This document shows, in pieces, positions 1 to 6,720 of a DNA stretch of 7,012 bases; the stretch's first letter is position 1, and every line of letters starts with the position of its first letter. The translations under genes were made by a program, and so were the position numbers. The DNA comes from Rhodoferax sp. (GTDB taxonomy: Bacteria > Pseudomonadota > Gammaproteobacteria > Burkholderiales > Burkholderiaceae_C): NCBI GenBank assembly GCA_030833685.1, contig JAURGS010000130.1:1-7012 (forward strand), written 5' to 3'. The notes under the pieces are model-generated. The model was not told the origin of the DNA and did not search any database. It worked only from the letters and a program-made list of their open reading frames with translations.

Positions 1-119
1 AGCGTCCAGGTCGCGAGCAGGTGGGCGTCAGGAACTTTTTCGTCCTGCGGAAAGCGTGTCGGGAACTCGCGCAGCTGGGCGGCAGCCTGTTCGTACAGGC
101 CGGCCTGGATCTGCACCGA
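1..119 (-). other. Non-mutase, TPR-like coding sequence fused in frame to the mutase fragment
   Basis: Methylmalonyl-CoA mutases normally continue after ELAFTLA with a D-G-x-E-Y-v segment and, about 20 residues later, the R-L-S-F-F motif. Here the frame instead reads SVQIQAGLYEQAAAQL, then REFPTRFPQDEKVPDAHLLA. Neither expected motif appears in any of the three minus-strand frames of this stretch, so a simple frameshift does not explain it. The pattern of small and aromatic residues (G-L-Y-E-Q-A, then F-P-x-D) resembles a tetratricopeptide-repeat helix pair, but the piece is too short to be sure. The change lies at the extreme left of the window, which fits either a chimeric contig end or a genuine genomic junction. 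The mutase loss is seen directly; the TPR label is tentative. Confidence 0.6.
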
Positions 120-887
120 GGCCAGCGTGAAGGCCAGCTCCAGCGCCTGGTTGGCGCCGGCTTCCTGCATGTGGTAGCCGCTGATCGAAATCGAGTTGAA
201 CCGTGGCATGTGCGCCGCGGTGTAGGCGATGATGTCGCCAATGATTCGCATCGACGGCTCGGGCGGATAAATGTAGGTATTCCTGACCATGAACTCCTTG
301 AGGATGTCGTTCTGGATCGTTCCCGACAACTGATCCTGCGACACCCCCTGCTCCTCGGCCGCCACCACGTAGCCCGCCAGAACCGGCAAGACGGCGCCAT
401 TCATCGTCATGGACACACTCACCTTGTCCAGCGGGATCTGGTCAAACAAGATCTTCATGTCCTCCACAGAGTCGATCGCCACACCGGCTTTGCCCACATC
501 GCCCGTGACGCGGGGGTGATCACTGTCGTAACCCCGGTGCGTGGCCAGGTCGAAGGCGACGCTCACGCCTTGCCCACCTGAGGCCAGCGCCTTACGGTAA
601 AACGCGTTGGACTCCTCAGCGGTAGAAAAACCCGCGTATTGACGAATCGTCCAGGGACGTACCGCGTACATCGTGGCCTGGGGTCCGCGCAGGTACGGCT
701 CGAAACCTGGCAGCGTATTGGTATGCGGCAGATCCTGCGTGTCCTGCGCGGTGTAGAGCGGCTTGACCGCGATGCCGTCGGGCGTATGCCAGATCAAATT
801 GTTAAGGTCGCCGCCAGGCGCGGACTTGGCTGCCGCCTGAGTCCACTCCTCAAGGCTGGCTCTTCGAAAATCGGGGGTCTTGTCCAT
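1..887 (-). CDS. scpA: Methylmalonyl-CoA mutase, large (catalytic) subunit, N-terminal part, truncated by window edge
   Basis: Adenosylcobalamin-dependent enzyme that interconverts methylmalonyl-CoA and succinyl-CoA in the cytoplasm, the last step of propionyl-CoA catabolism. The frame opens at the ATG whose first base is 887 (MDKTPDFRRASLEEW) and runs 295 codons to the left edge. Family hallmarks are clear: ATMYAVRPWT (about 71-80, containing the active-site Tyr), RQYAGFSTAEESN (82-94), FDLATHRGYDSDHPRV (112-127), SVSMTMNGAVLP (157-168), GTIQNDILKEFMVRNTYIYP (189-208), PSMRII (211-216, substrate-contacting Arg) and ISGYHMQEAGAN (235-246, active-site His). Full-length family members are about 700 residues, so the rest of the barrel and the C-terminal B12-binding domain are absent here. 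Mutase similarity ends at about residue 256 (nt 120). The remaining ~40 codons stay in frame but do not match the family (separate entry). A GGTGA motif 4 nt upstream supports the start. Also called mutA/mcmA; the symbol follows E. coli usage. Confidence 0.93.
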   Translation of the reverse strand, partial: MDKTPDFRRASLEEWTQAAAKSAPGGDLNNLIWHTPDGIAVKPLYTAQDTQDLPHTNTLPGFEPYLRGPQATMYAVRPWTIRQYAGFSTAEESNAFYRKALASGGQGVSVAFDLATHRGYDSDHPRVTGDVGKAGVAIDSVEDMKILFDQIPLDKVSVSMTMNGAVLPVLAGYVVAAEEQGVSQDQLSGTIQNDILKEFMVRNTYIYPPEPSMRIIGDIIAYTAAHMPRFNSISISGYHMQEAGANQALELAFTLASVQIQAGLYEQAAAQLREFPTRFPQDEKVPDAHLLATWT

Positions 888-891
888 CGTG

Positions 892-896
892 TCACC
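892..896 (-). promoter_or_regulatory. Ribosome binding site of the mutase gene
   Basis: The minus strand reads GGTGA four nucleotides before the ATG at 887, matching the 3' part of the GGAGGTGA anti-16S complement. The only nearby upstream ATG (first base 900) is followed within two codons by TGA, so 887 is the best start. Confidence 0.5.
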
Positions 897-992
897 GCAT
901 AGTTGCGAATCATTGTGTCGCATTAATCAGGCAAGCATAGCGCGGCTCGGGGCGTGCATCGGCGCCCAAAGCCCGCCTGCTGAGCACTGGAG

Positions 993-1024
993 TCAAACCA
1001 AACTCGCTGAAATCAAACAAAACT
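993..1024 (+). repeat. Two phased 12-bp near-identical direct repeats
   Basis: TCAAACCAAACT (993-1004) and TCAAACAAAACT (1013-1024) differ at one base. Their starts are exactly 20 bp apart, close to two helical turns, which places both on the same DNA face. They lie just upstream of the 16-bp palindrome in the divergent control region. This could be a tandem activator site or part of an extended regulator-binding region; chance similarity in A/C-rich DNA is possible. Confidence 0.45.
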
Positions 1025-1038
1025 GGCACATCGATCTG

Positions 1039-1054
1039 TAATTATGCATAATTA
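1039..1054. promoter_or_regulatory. Perfect 16-bp palindrome, candidate GntR operator
   Basis: TAATTATGCATAATTA equals its own reverse complement over 16 bases, and symmetry breaks at the next base on each side. FadR/VanR-type GntR proteins bind short AT-rich palindromes as dimers, and autoregulatory sites usually lie just upstream of the regulator gene, as here. The ATG at 1044, the longest possible start of the regulator, lies inside the palindrome. If this is an operator or -10 region, translation more likely begins at the ATG at 1104. Confidence 0.55.
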
Positions 1055-1103
1055 TGAATTCAAAATCTCGCCTCTTCATTCAAAAAAAGCAAATTTCACC
1101 AGC

Positions 1104-1772
1104 ATGGATGAATTCACCATCGCCCCTAAAGCCCTGTATGAGGAGGTCGCAGAGCGACTGCGCCAAAAAATCTTTTCCGGGGAGCTTGAACCTGGCGACT
1201 GGATCGACGAGGTGCGCTGGACGCAATTGTTTGGGATTAGTCGAACACCCTTGCGCGAAGCGCTGAAGGTGCTGGCCAGCGAGGGATTGGTGACCATGCG
1301 GGTTCGCCGTGGCGCCTATGTCACCGAAGTTTCCGAGCGTGACCTGCGCGAGGTCTATCACCTGCTTGGCCTGCTGGAGTCCGACGCTGCCGAAGCAGTG
1401 GCCAAGCAAGCCAGCGCTGACGAACTTGCCGACTTAGAGGGCTTGCACGCGCAGCTGTGCGGTATCGGCCGCGGGCCGAATCCCAGTCGCGAGGAGTTTT
1501 TTGCATGCAACCAGCGCTTTCACAAACGCTTACTGGAAATTGCTGGCAACCGGTGGCGCGAAAACCTGGTCAACGATCTTCGAAAGGTGATGCGACTGAG
1601 TCGGCAGCAATCCTTGCTGCGAACTGGCCGGATCAATGAGGCACTGGCCGAGCATGAGGCAATCATGACTGCCTTGGTCGCGCGTGATCCGACGCGGAGC
1701 AAACAGCGCATGCTTGAGCACTTCCGCAACGGCCTGGCGGCGGCGTCAACAGCTAAACATTCGGCACGCTGA
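1104..1772 (+). CDS. GntR-family transcriptional regulator, FadR/VanR subgroup with FCD domain
   Basis: DNA-binding ligand-responsive regulator of 222 residues from the ATG at 1104. An N-terminal winged helix-turn-helix spans about 9-75, starting at ALYEEVAERLRQKIFSGEL, with recognition-helix region ISRTPLREALKVLASEGL (45-62) and wing RVRRGAYV (66-73). A helical FCD domain follows, carrying the metal-ligand set typical of the family: Asn136 and His140 in N-Q-R-F-H, His184 in LAEHEAI, His206 in LEHF. The frame is open to an ATG at 1044 (242 residues), but the extra 20 residues are AT-rich and low in similarity to homologs. That ATG also sits inside the 16-bp palindrome. Neither start has a good Shine-Dalgarno. 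The gene is divergent from the mutase and convergent with the purine operon, so control of propionate catabolism and of itself is the simplest guess. Its ligand is unknown. Confidence 0.92.
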   Translation: MDEFTIAPKALYEEVAERLRQKIFSGELEPGDWIDEVRWTQLFGISRTPLREALKVLASEGLVTMRVRRGAYVTEVSERDLREVYHLLGLLESDAAEAVAKQASADELADLEGLHAQLCGIGRGPNPSREEFFACNQRFHKRLLEIAGNRWRENLVNDLRKVMRLSRQQSLLRTGRINEALAEHEAIMTALVARDPTRSKQRMLEHFRNGLAAASTAKHSAR

Positions 1773-1872
1773 CGTTCACAGGGGGGATTCTCCCGCTCCC
1801 GTTCTTCATTGGCCATTTGGCAAAAGCCGCTAACAGCCACTCATCTGTGATCGTGCACCCTGCAGACGGTTA

Positions 1873-3483
1873 TCAGAAGCCGGCGACGACGCCGTCACTG
1901 CGAGGGTCTGCGGCCCCCAAAAACAAGCCATCAGCCTGGCGTACGATCGCGCCGGCGTGACCCATGGTGTCGCTGTATTCGGGAAAGATTTCCACGTCGT
2001 GCCCAGCCTCGCGCATTTGCTGCAAAGCTTGCGGCGCAAAACGATTCTCGAATTTCAAGGTGGTGGTCTCCTGGCCCCATGTCTTTCCAAGCAACCAACG
2101 CGGCGCACTCACGGCTTGTTGCAGGCCCATCCCATACATCGCGTAACGGGAGAACACCGCCGACTGGCTCTGTGGTTGGCCGTCGCCCCCCATATTGCCG
2201 TACACCATATGCCGCCCATCGTCGAAGCGGGCGTGCGCCGGATTTAAGGTATGAAACGGCTTCTTGCCTGGACTCAGCACGTTGTGCGACTTCGCATCGA
2301 GGGAAAAACTCGAGCCACGGTTTTGCCAAAGAACGCCTGTGTCCTCCAGGACTACGCCTGAGCCAAATTCCCAGTAAACACTTTGGATGTAGCTCACCAT
2401 ACGACCCGAACTGTCGGCTGTGCCCATCCAGATCGTATCGCCAGGAATGGGTTTCTCCGGCCACGGCAAAGCCTTTTGCATGTCAACCGCATCAGCGCAT
2501 TCGTCCAAAAACGCATCCGATAAAAAGTGAGACAGATCCGATCCACGGGCTGCCATCACGTCGGGGTCGGTGATGTGCCGATTGCGCACTTTGAAGGCCT
2601 GCTTGGTGGCTTCGATCAGCGCATGCAGGTAGGCATAAGTGTCGACCTCGTCAATTTGGTGACGCTTGCGCAGACGGTCAAAGATCGCCAAGACCTGCAA
2701 TGACGACAGCCCTTGTGTCGGTGGTGTCATATTGAATAGCGTCGCCCCCGCAATGCGAACCGACAAGGGCTCAACCACCCGGGCTTGCTGTGCCTGCAGG
2801 TCGGTCAAACGCACCGGGCCACCTATGCGCTCATGCTCGGCGGCCATGGCCTGGGCCAGCCCGCCACGGTAAAAGTCATCCAAACCCTTTTCCGAGAGCG
2901 TGCGCAAGGTTTGCGCCAACGCCGGGTACTTGCGCAGAGTCTCGGCACGCGGTACTTTTGTGCCGTCGAGAAACTGTGTGGCAAACCCAGGCTGGTCTTG
3001 AAGCTCAGAGAGGAACTTGGTGGTGAAGTTGACCTGGCTGTGCGTCACGGGAGCGCCGTTTTGCGCGTACCAGCATGCATCCTGAAGCAAACGGCTCACG
3101 GGCAAGGTGCCGCCCGCCTGAGCAGACAGCTGCAATGCCTGCATCCAGCCCGATATCGCACCGGTACCCGTATTGGCCGCCAAGGGGCCACGCCCAGGTA
3201 TCGCTTGCAGACCTTTGGCGGCGTAAAAAGCCGGTGTGGCCAGTTGGGCTGCGCGAGCACAAGCGTCGATGCCTACGGGCGCTTTACCAGGCTCGGAAAT
3301 GATCCAAAAACCGTCACCGCCAATGGCGTTCATGTGGGGGTAGACCACAGCAATCGTGGCGGCGGCAGCCACCATCGCCTCGATCGCATTGCCCCCTTCA
3401 CGCAAAACAGTGATCGCGCTATTGCTGGCCAGATGATGAGGCGCCGTCACCATGGCGCGCGCAGCCGTGAGAGTTTGTCGCAT
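1873..3483 (-). CDS. hpxW: Gamma-glutamyltransferase-family Ntn-hydrolase, probable oxamate amidohydrolase proenzyme
   Basis: Predicted self-cleaving N-terminal-nucleophile amidohydrolase, 536 residues. The best functional match I recognise is HpxW, which hydrolyses oxamate to oxalate and ammonia in purine catabolism. The large-subunit part shows the family start (ARAMVTAPHHLAS, VLREGGNAIEAMVAA), VVYPHMNAIGGDGFW (46-60) and NMTPPTQGLSSLQVL (251-265). The processing site is GDTIWMGTAD (348-357), making Thr350 the predicted nucleophile and giving a small subunit of about 187 residues. IQSVYWEFGSGVVLEDTGVL, then WQNRGSSFSLD (about 366-396), and GNMGGDGQPQSQ (429-440) match oxamate-type enzymes rather than classical glutathione GGT, whose catalytic segment reads TTHFSVVD. 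The N-terminus lacks a signal peptide, implying a cytosolic enzyme, unlike periplasmic GGT. It is the last gene of the operon, two nucleotides after allG. Family is certain; the oxamate substrate is inferred from motifs and context. Confidence 0.85.
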   Translation of the reverse strand: MRQTLTAARAMVTAPHHLASNSAITVLREGGNAIEAMVAAAATIAVVYPHMNAIGGDGFWIISEPGKAPVGIDACARAAQLATPAFYAAKGLQAIPGRGPLAANTGTGAISGWMQALQLSAQAGGTLPVSRLLQDACWYAQNGAPVTHSQVNFTTKFLSELQDQPGFATQFLDGTKVPRAETLRKYPALAQTLRTLSEKGLDDFYRGGLAQAMAAEHERIGGPVRLTDLQAQQARVVEPLSVRIAGATLFNMTPPTQGLSSLQVLAIFDRLRKRHQIDEVDTYAYLHALIEATKQAFKVRNRHITDPDVMAARGSDLSHFLSDAFLDECADAVDMQKALPWPEKPIPGDTIWMGTADSSGRMVSYIQSVYWEFGSGVVLEDTGVLWQNRGSSFSLDAKSHNVLSPGKKPFHTLNPAHARFDDGRHMVYGNMGGDGQPQSQSAVFSRYAMYGMGLQQAVSAPRWLLGKTWGQETTTLKFENRFAPQALQQMREAGHDVEIFPEYSDTMGHAGAIVRQADGLFLGAADPRSDGVVAGF

Positions 3484-3485
3484 CT

Positions 3486-4979
3486 TCAGTCTTTCAAAAA
3501 TTGTGTTGCAGCCTCACGCAAGGCCTGCGTGTAGCAAGACATCGGTACGCGCACAATGCCCGCCCCAATCTGACCAATACCGGCCTCTTTGTGCGCGATG
3601 CCCGTGGTCACGACCGGCCGAATCCCAGTGTCAACGACTTTGCGGACATCTAGGCCACACGGCGCGCCTCGGAAATTCAAAGCCGGCAAGCTCAAGGCGG
3701 GATTTTGCGTCACGGTGATCTCATACATTTCCTGGGTGTAGCGCACCGCATCATCAACGCTGCCCCCAGCCAACAGGGTAAGCGCTGGGGAAGCCGCAAA
3801 CGAACACCCACCAAAACCAGCGGTTTCAGTGATTGCACTGTCGCCGATGTCGGGGCAGGCATCCTCCTGCTTAAAGCCTGGGAAGAACAGACCCTGAGGC
3901 AGATCCGAGGTCGCACAAAACCACTTTTTGCCAAGCCCACTGACGCGCAGGCCGGTTTGGGTGCCGTTTCTGGCCGTTGCAGTCACCACGGTTGAATACT
4001 CAATTCCGTGCGCGGAATCCATGATGGCTTTGCAAGACACCATCGAATAATTCAGGAAAAACTGAGAGGTCTTGGCCACAAAGTCAAGGGTCTGGCGAAC
4101 ATGGTCTTGCGTGACCGTACCACGCGCGAAATCCAGACCAGCCAAGGGAACACTCAGCGCCATGAAAAACAGGGCTGTGGACGCTGCGTTTCTGCTGTGC
4201 ACCTCATCGCCCATGAGCAAAGCCTGTGACTGAATGGCTTTAAGGTCAATACCGCCTGTTTGATCAAACTGGTGGCGCACCGCCGCCTTGAGTACTGGGG
4301 CAAGCACAGCCTCAAACCACTTTAGGCGCTCGATCACGTCGGGGCCATTGGCACCAAAACGCAGACACCGGCCGATTCCCTCATTGATGTTGGTGTAGGC
4401 CATGTTGTTCTTTGCCGAACTGCTTGCATCGGCATTGCGAACACAGATCAGCGGCATCGAAGGGCTGATGATCCCCGTCATCGGCCCCACAGCTTGGTAG
4501 TCGTGGCACTGTGCAAAAGCGATGTCACCCCGCTTGAGCATGGCCCTGGCCTTGTCCGGCGTTGGCGCCCAACCCTCGTACAGCACGGCCCCGATCATGG
4601 CGCCATGCATCGGACCGCACATATCGTCCCAGGCCACCGGGGGACCCGCGTGCAAAAGCAAGCGCTCACCCTTCATGTCAGACCAGACGCTGTCGGCGCG
4701 CAAAGCAATGTCTTCCCACATCGGTCGGGCCTGAATAATGCGCTGCGTAGCGACCTGGTTGGCCTGCTCTACACGCGGGTCATCCATTAGGCGGGCCAGA
4801 TCCCATGCCAAGGCGGGGTCACCGTCGCCGGGCGGCTGCCACTGAATAGGGCTGACGCTGCCGCCGTGCGCAGTGATACTGGCGTTAAACCCGTCGATAC
4901 CCAGGTTGACAACGCCAGGCATCAGATCCAACAGGCTGCTAGCGGGGGCTTTCGAAGCATTCAAATTACTTGTTTTCAT
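3486..4979 (-). CDS. allG: DUF1116 protein, oxamate carbamoyltransferase subunit AllG (YlbE/YahG family)
   Basis: Predicted subunit of the AllFGH oxamate carbamoyltransferase, acting with AllF and AllH on oxalurate and phosphate to give oxamate and carbamoyl phosphate. The 497 residues carry the DUF1116 signatures: AGPPVAWDDMCGPMHGA (111-127) followed by GAVLYEGWAP, QCHDYQAVGPMTGIISPSMP (157-176), NNMAYTNINEGIG (191-203), LMGDEVHSRNAAS (255-267), ETAGFGGCSFAASPAL (385-400) and IAHKEAGIGQIGAGIVRVP (461-479). It is longer than E. coli YlbE (about 420) and close to YahG (about 470). There are no membrane segments or signal peptide. Its ATG overlaps the allH stop by four bases (ATGA), and its own TGA is two bases before the next ATG, so the three downstream genes are probably translationally coupled. 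DUF1116 family is certain. AllG rather than a paralogous role (as for YahG) rests on the neighbours allF, allH and allK. Confidence 0.88.
   Translation of the reverse strand: MKTSNLNASKAPASSLLDLMPGVVNLGIDGFNASITAHGGSVSPIQWQPPGDGDPALAWDLARLMDDPRVEQANQVATQRIIQARPMWEDIALRADSVWSDMKGERLLLHAGPPVAWDDMCGPMHGAMIGAVLYEGWAPTPDKARAMLKRGDIAFAQCHDYQAVGPMTGIISPSMPLICVRNADASSSAKNNMAYTNINEGIGRCLRFGANGPDVIERLKWFEAVLAPVLKAAVRHQFDQTGGIDLKAIQSQALLMGDEVHSRNAASTALFFMALSVPLAGLDFARGTVTQDHVRQTLDFVAKTSQFFLNYSMVSCKAIMDSAHGIEYSTVVTATARNGTQTGLRVSGLGKKWFCATSDLPQGLFFPGFKQEDACPDIGDSAITETAGFGGCSFAASPALTLLAGGSVDDAVRYTQEMYEITVTQNPALSLPALNFRGAPCGLDVRKVVDTGIRPVVTTGIAHKEAGIGQIGAGIVRVPMSCYTQALREAATQFLKD
4976..4979 (-). other. ATGA stop/start overlap coupling allH and allG
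   Basis: On the minus strand the four bases ATGA contain the allG start codon and the allH stop codon. Together with the lack of a strong Shine-Dalgarno before allG, this suggests translational coupling, which suits subunits of one complex needed in fixed ratio. Confidence 0.85.
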
Positions 4980-5689
4980 GGTGTAGTACCGTCAATGATC
5001 GCGGTGAATATGCCCGCAAGAATATCGAAACCAGAGCTTGAACCGACCTGGGCCAGTTGATCAATGTGCTGCTGCACGGCCATGCCGTCCAGGCGGCTCA
5101 TCGCATGCATCAGATCATGCACCGGTTGGTAGCTGTGTTGACGCATCAAATCGGCCATTAAGGCAGCGCTAATCACGTTGGTACGGGCCATACCTGGATC
5201 GCACGCCCTCTGAATCAGACTGTCGCGCACCTGCGCCAGCTCAGGCCTGCGGCGCCAGCTCGGCGAACAAGCCAGGGCAAAAAAAAGTCCACCCAGGAAA
5301 TCGTCGCCTGAAGGCGTCAGGCCAGGCCCCAGACCCAAAACCTGTTCGCAACTGCTCAACAACGCCGTGGCGTCCGCACTTCGCACGGCCTGGGCGATTT
5401 GGTCAAAGCGTGCAGCAGCCCTGTCGAGCGGGAAAGGCAAAGCCAGACCTAAGCGCCAGCACATCAACCCCTTGGCAGGCACCAAGGCAATGCCAAGCGC
5501 GAGCTCGCGCATACGCAGCCACTGCGCCTGAGTCGGCACTGGGGCGGCAGATGGCATGTAGGTTGACACCAGGTTGCGAGGATGCGCCACCTGCAGTGGC
5601 CCGGCCCAGCGAATCTCGCCGTCAACCATGACGTAATGGGTCCCCTCAAAACCAGGAACTTTTCGTAGGGGAAATTCTGGACTACCCAT
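4976..5689 (-). CDS. allH: DUF2877 protein, oxamate carbamoyltransferase subunit AllH (YlbF family)
   Basis: Predicted third subunit of the AllFGH carbamoyltransferase. In 237 residues it carries the DUF2877 signature LGLGPGLTPSGDDFLGGLFF (118-137), then RTNVISAALMADL (169-181) and VGSSSGFDILAGI (215-227), all in the C-terminal half as expected. It is shorter than E. coli YlbF (about 270). The N-terminal ~40 residues (MGSPEFPLRKVPGFEGTHYV) do not resemble the start I expect for the family. Extension is not possible: an in-frame TAG lies four codons upstream of the ATG at 5689. No Shine-Dalgarno is visible, and 25 nt separate it from the allK stop. So either this lineage has a shortened N-terminus or a small indel has removed part of it. 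It ends in a 4-bp ATGA overlap with allG. Confidence 0.85.
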   Translation of the reverse strand: MGSPEFPLRKVPGFEGTHYVMVDGEIRWAGPLQVAHPRNLVSTYMPSAAPVPTQAQWLRMRELALGIALVPAKGLMCWRLGLALPFPLDRAAARFDQIAQAVRSADATALLSSCEQVLGLGPGLTPSGDDFLGGLFFALACSPSWRRRPELAQVRDSLIQRACDPGMARTNVISAALMADLMRQHSYQPVHDLMHAMSRLDGMAVQQHIDQLAQVGSSSGFDILAGIFTAIIDGTTP

Positions 5690-5714
5690 GTTTGGTGTGC
5701 ACTACGCCAACGTC

Positions 5715-6695
5715 TCAGGTCCTGCTTTGGGCCGTGATGCGTGTGCCGGCTCGTCCCATCAGCGCTTCGAAGGTTTTCTCCAGAGACGTGATGATGACCA
5801 AGCCCTCGCCACTCACCTCAGGTGCGCCCTCGAGAAATGTCACAGCCGCTTCAATTTTGGGACCCATGCTGCCGGCGGGAAATTGTCCTTGTGCGGCATA
5901 GCGCCTGGCCTCATCCACAGTTATTTCATCCAGCCAGCGCTGATTCGGGGTGTTGAAGTCCAAGGCAACGCGCTCGACACCGGTGAGCATGATGTAAGCA
6001 TCGGCATGCAGATGCGAAGCCAACATGGCGCCGGTGAGGTCTTTGTCAATCACGGCTGGCACGCCCTGCAAATGTCCATTGTCCCGAACGACAACAGGTA
6101 CGCCACCTCCACCGCAGGCGATCGGCAAGACACCGGCATCCAGCAACGCGTCAATCGTGTGCAGATCCAGGATTTTTTGGGGCTTGGGCGACGCGACCAT
6201 GCGTCGCCATCCGCGGCCTGAATCCGGCGCAAAAGTCCAACCCGTGCGTCGGGCCATTTCAAGCGCATCTTCCTCGGTAAAGAATTTACCCACAGGCTTG
6301 GTTGGATTTTGAAAAGCAGGATCTTTGGGGTCGACTTCGACCTCAGTGATGACACATGAGACCACCACGCTCATGCCATGGTCATGCAGCACGTTGGCCA
6401 AGCTTTGCTGCAGCATGTAGCCCATGCCGCCCTGGCTGTGCGCCACGCAAACATCCATGGGCATGGGTGGCAATTCAGCCGCAGTGCGTGCCATGCGGTA
6501 CAAGATGTTGCCAACCACCGGACCGTTGCCATGCGTGAGGACCAACTGCCAACCTGCTCGAATAATCTCGACAAAGTGTTGGCACACCCCGCGCATCAGT
6601 TGGAGCTGCTCTTCGGCGGTGCCAGCGATGGTGGGCGGATAAGCGGCGTTACCGCCAAGGGCAACGACCACGCGCTTTTTTCGAGGTGAGCTCAT
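5715..6695 (-). CDS. allK: Carbamate kinase (AllK/ArcC family)
   Basis: Amino-acid-kinase-fold enzyme that transfers phosphate from carbamoyl phosphate to ADP, giving ATP plus carbamate, which breaks down to ammonia and CO2. The 326 residues from the ATG at 6695 show the full family set: VVALGGNAAYP (10-20), LTHGNGPVVGN (53-63), AHSQGGMGYMLQQ (85-97), GKFFTEEDA (136-144), GWRRMVASPKPQ (162-173), ACGGGGVPV (193-201), VIDKDLTGAMLA (215-226), MLTGVERVAL (236-245) and FPAGSMGPKIEAA (272-284). All catalytic and nucleotide-binding motifs appear intact. The frame is open further upstream to 6848, but that extension lies inside the allF coding region, and homologs start right before the VVALGGNA strand, so 6695 is preferred. 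It sits 25 nt after allF and 25 nt before allH. No arginine deiminase genes (arcA, arcB) are in view, so oxalurate rather than arginine is the likely source of carbamoyl phosphate. Confidence 0.94.
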   Translation of the reverse strand: MSSPRKKRVVVALGGNAAYPPTIAGTAEEQLQLMRGVCQHFVEIIRAGWQLVLTHGNGPVVGNILYRMARTAAELPPMPMDVCVAHSQGGMGYMLQQSLANVLHDHGMSVVVSCVITEVEVDPKDPAFQNPTKPVGKFFTEEDALEMARRTGWTFAPDSGRGWRRMVASPKPQKILDLHTIDALLDAGVLPIACGGGGVPVVVRDNGHLQGVPAVIDKDLTGAMLASHLHADAYIMLTGVERVALDFNTPNQRWLDEITVDEARRYAAQGQFPAGSMGPKIEAAVTFLEGAPEVSGEGLVIITSLEKTFEALMGRAGTRITAQSRT

Positions 6696-6720
6696 GAGTT
6701 GCGGGTCGCTTGGACCTGGG

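Larger units (their letters stand above)
888..1103. promoter_or_regulatory. Divergent intergenic control region between mutase and GntR genes
   Basis: This region separates the minus-strand mutase from the plus-strand regulator, so it must hold both promoters. Composition changes along it. The mutase-proximal part (about 940-990) is GC-rich, while about 990-1100 is strikingly AT-rich, with A-tracts and the sequence TAATTATGCATAATTA. CATAAT at 1048-1053 is a reasonable -10 hexamer for the regulator, and by symmetry the same palindrome offers a -10 on the other strand. No -35 with correct spacing is convincing: CTGGCA at 1023-1028 would give a 19-nt spacer. GntR/FCD regulators commonly repress or control the divergent neighbour from such a region. 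Confidence 0.55.

Noticed and set aside
21..902. Plus-strand open frames at 21-581 and 639-902
   Set aside because: They are antisense shadows of the mutase coding sequence, with no recognisable protein features.
1781..1794. Possible terminator hairpin after the GntR gene (GGGA-TTC-TCCC)
   Set aside because: The stem is only four base pairs and no T-run follows; no stronger hairpin was seen in the 100-nt convergent gap 1773-1872.
2785..3534. Plus-strand open frame of 249 codons opposite the hydrolase gene
   Set aside because: It is wholly antisense to a gene with clear family motifs, has no recognisable domain, is rich in Arg/His/Gly as shadow frames in GC-rich DNA usually are, and has no ribosome binding site.
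5688..6221. Plus-strand open frame of 177 codons opposite carbamate kinase
   Set aside because: Antisense to a complete, motif-rich kinase gene; composition typical of a shadow frame.
5715..6695. Carbamate kinase as part of an arginine deiminase pathway
   Set aside because: No arcA or arcB is present in the window and its neighbours are all oxamate carbamoyltransferase family genes, so the allantoin route fits better.
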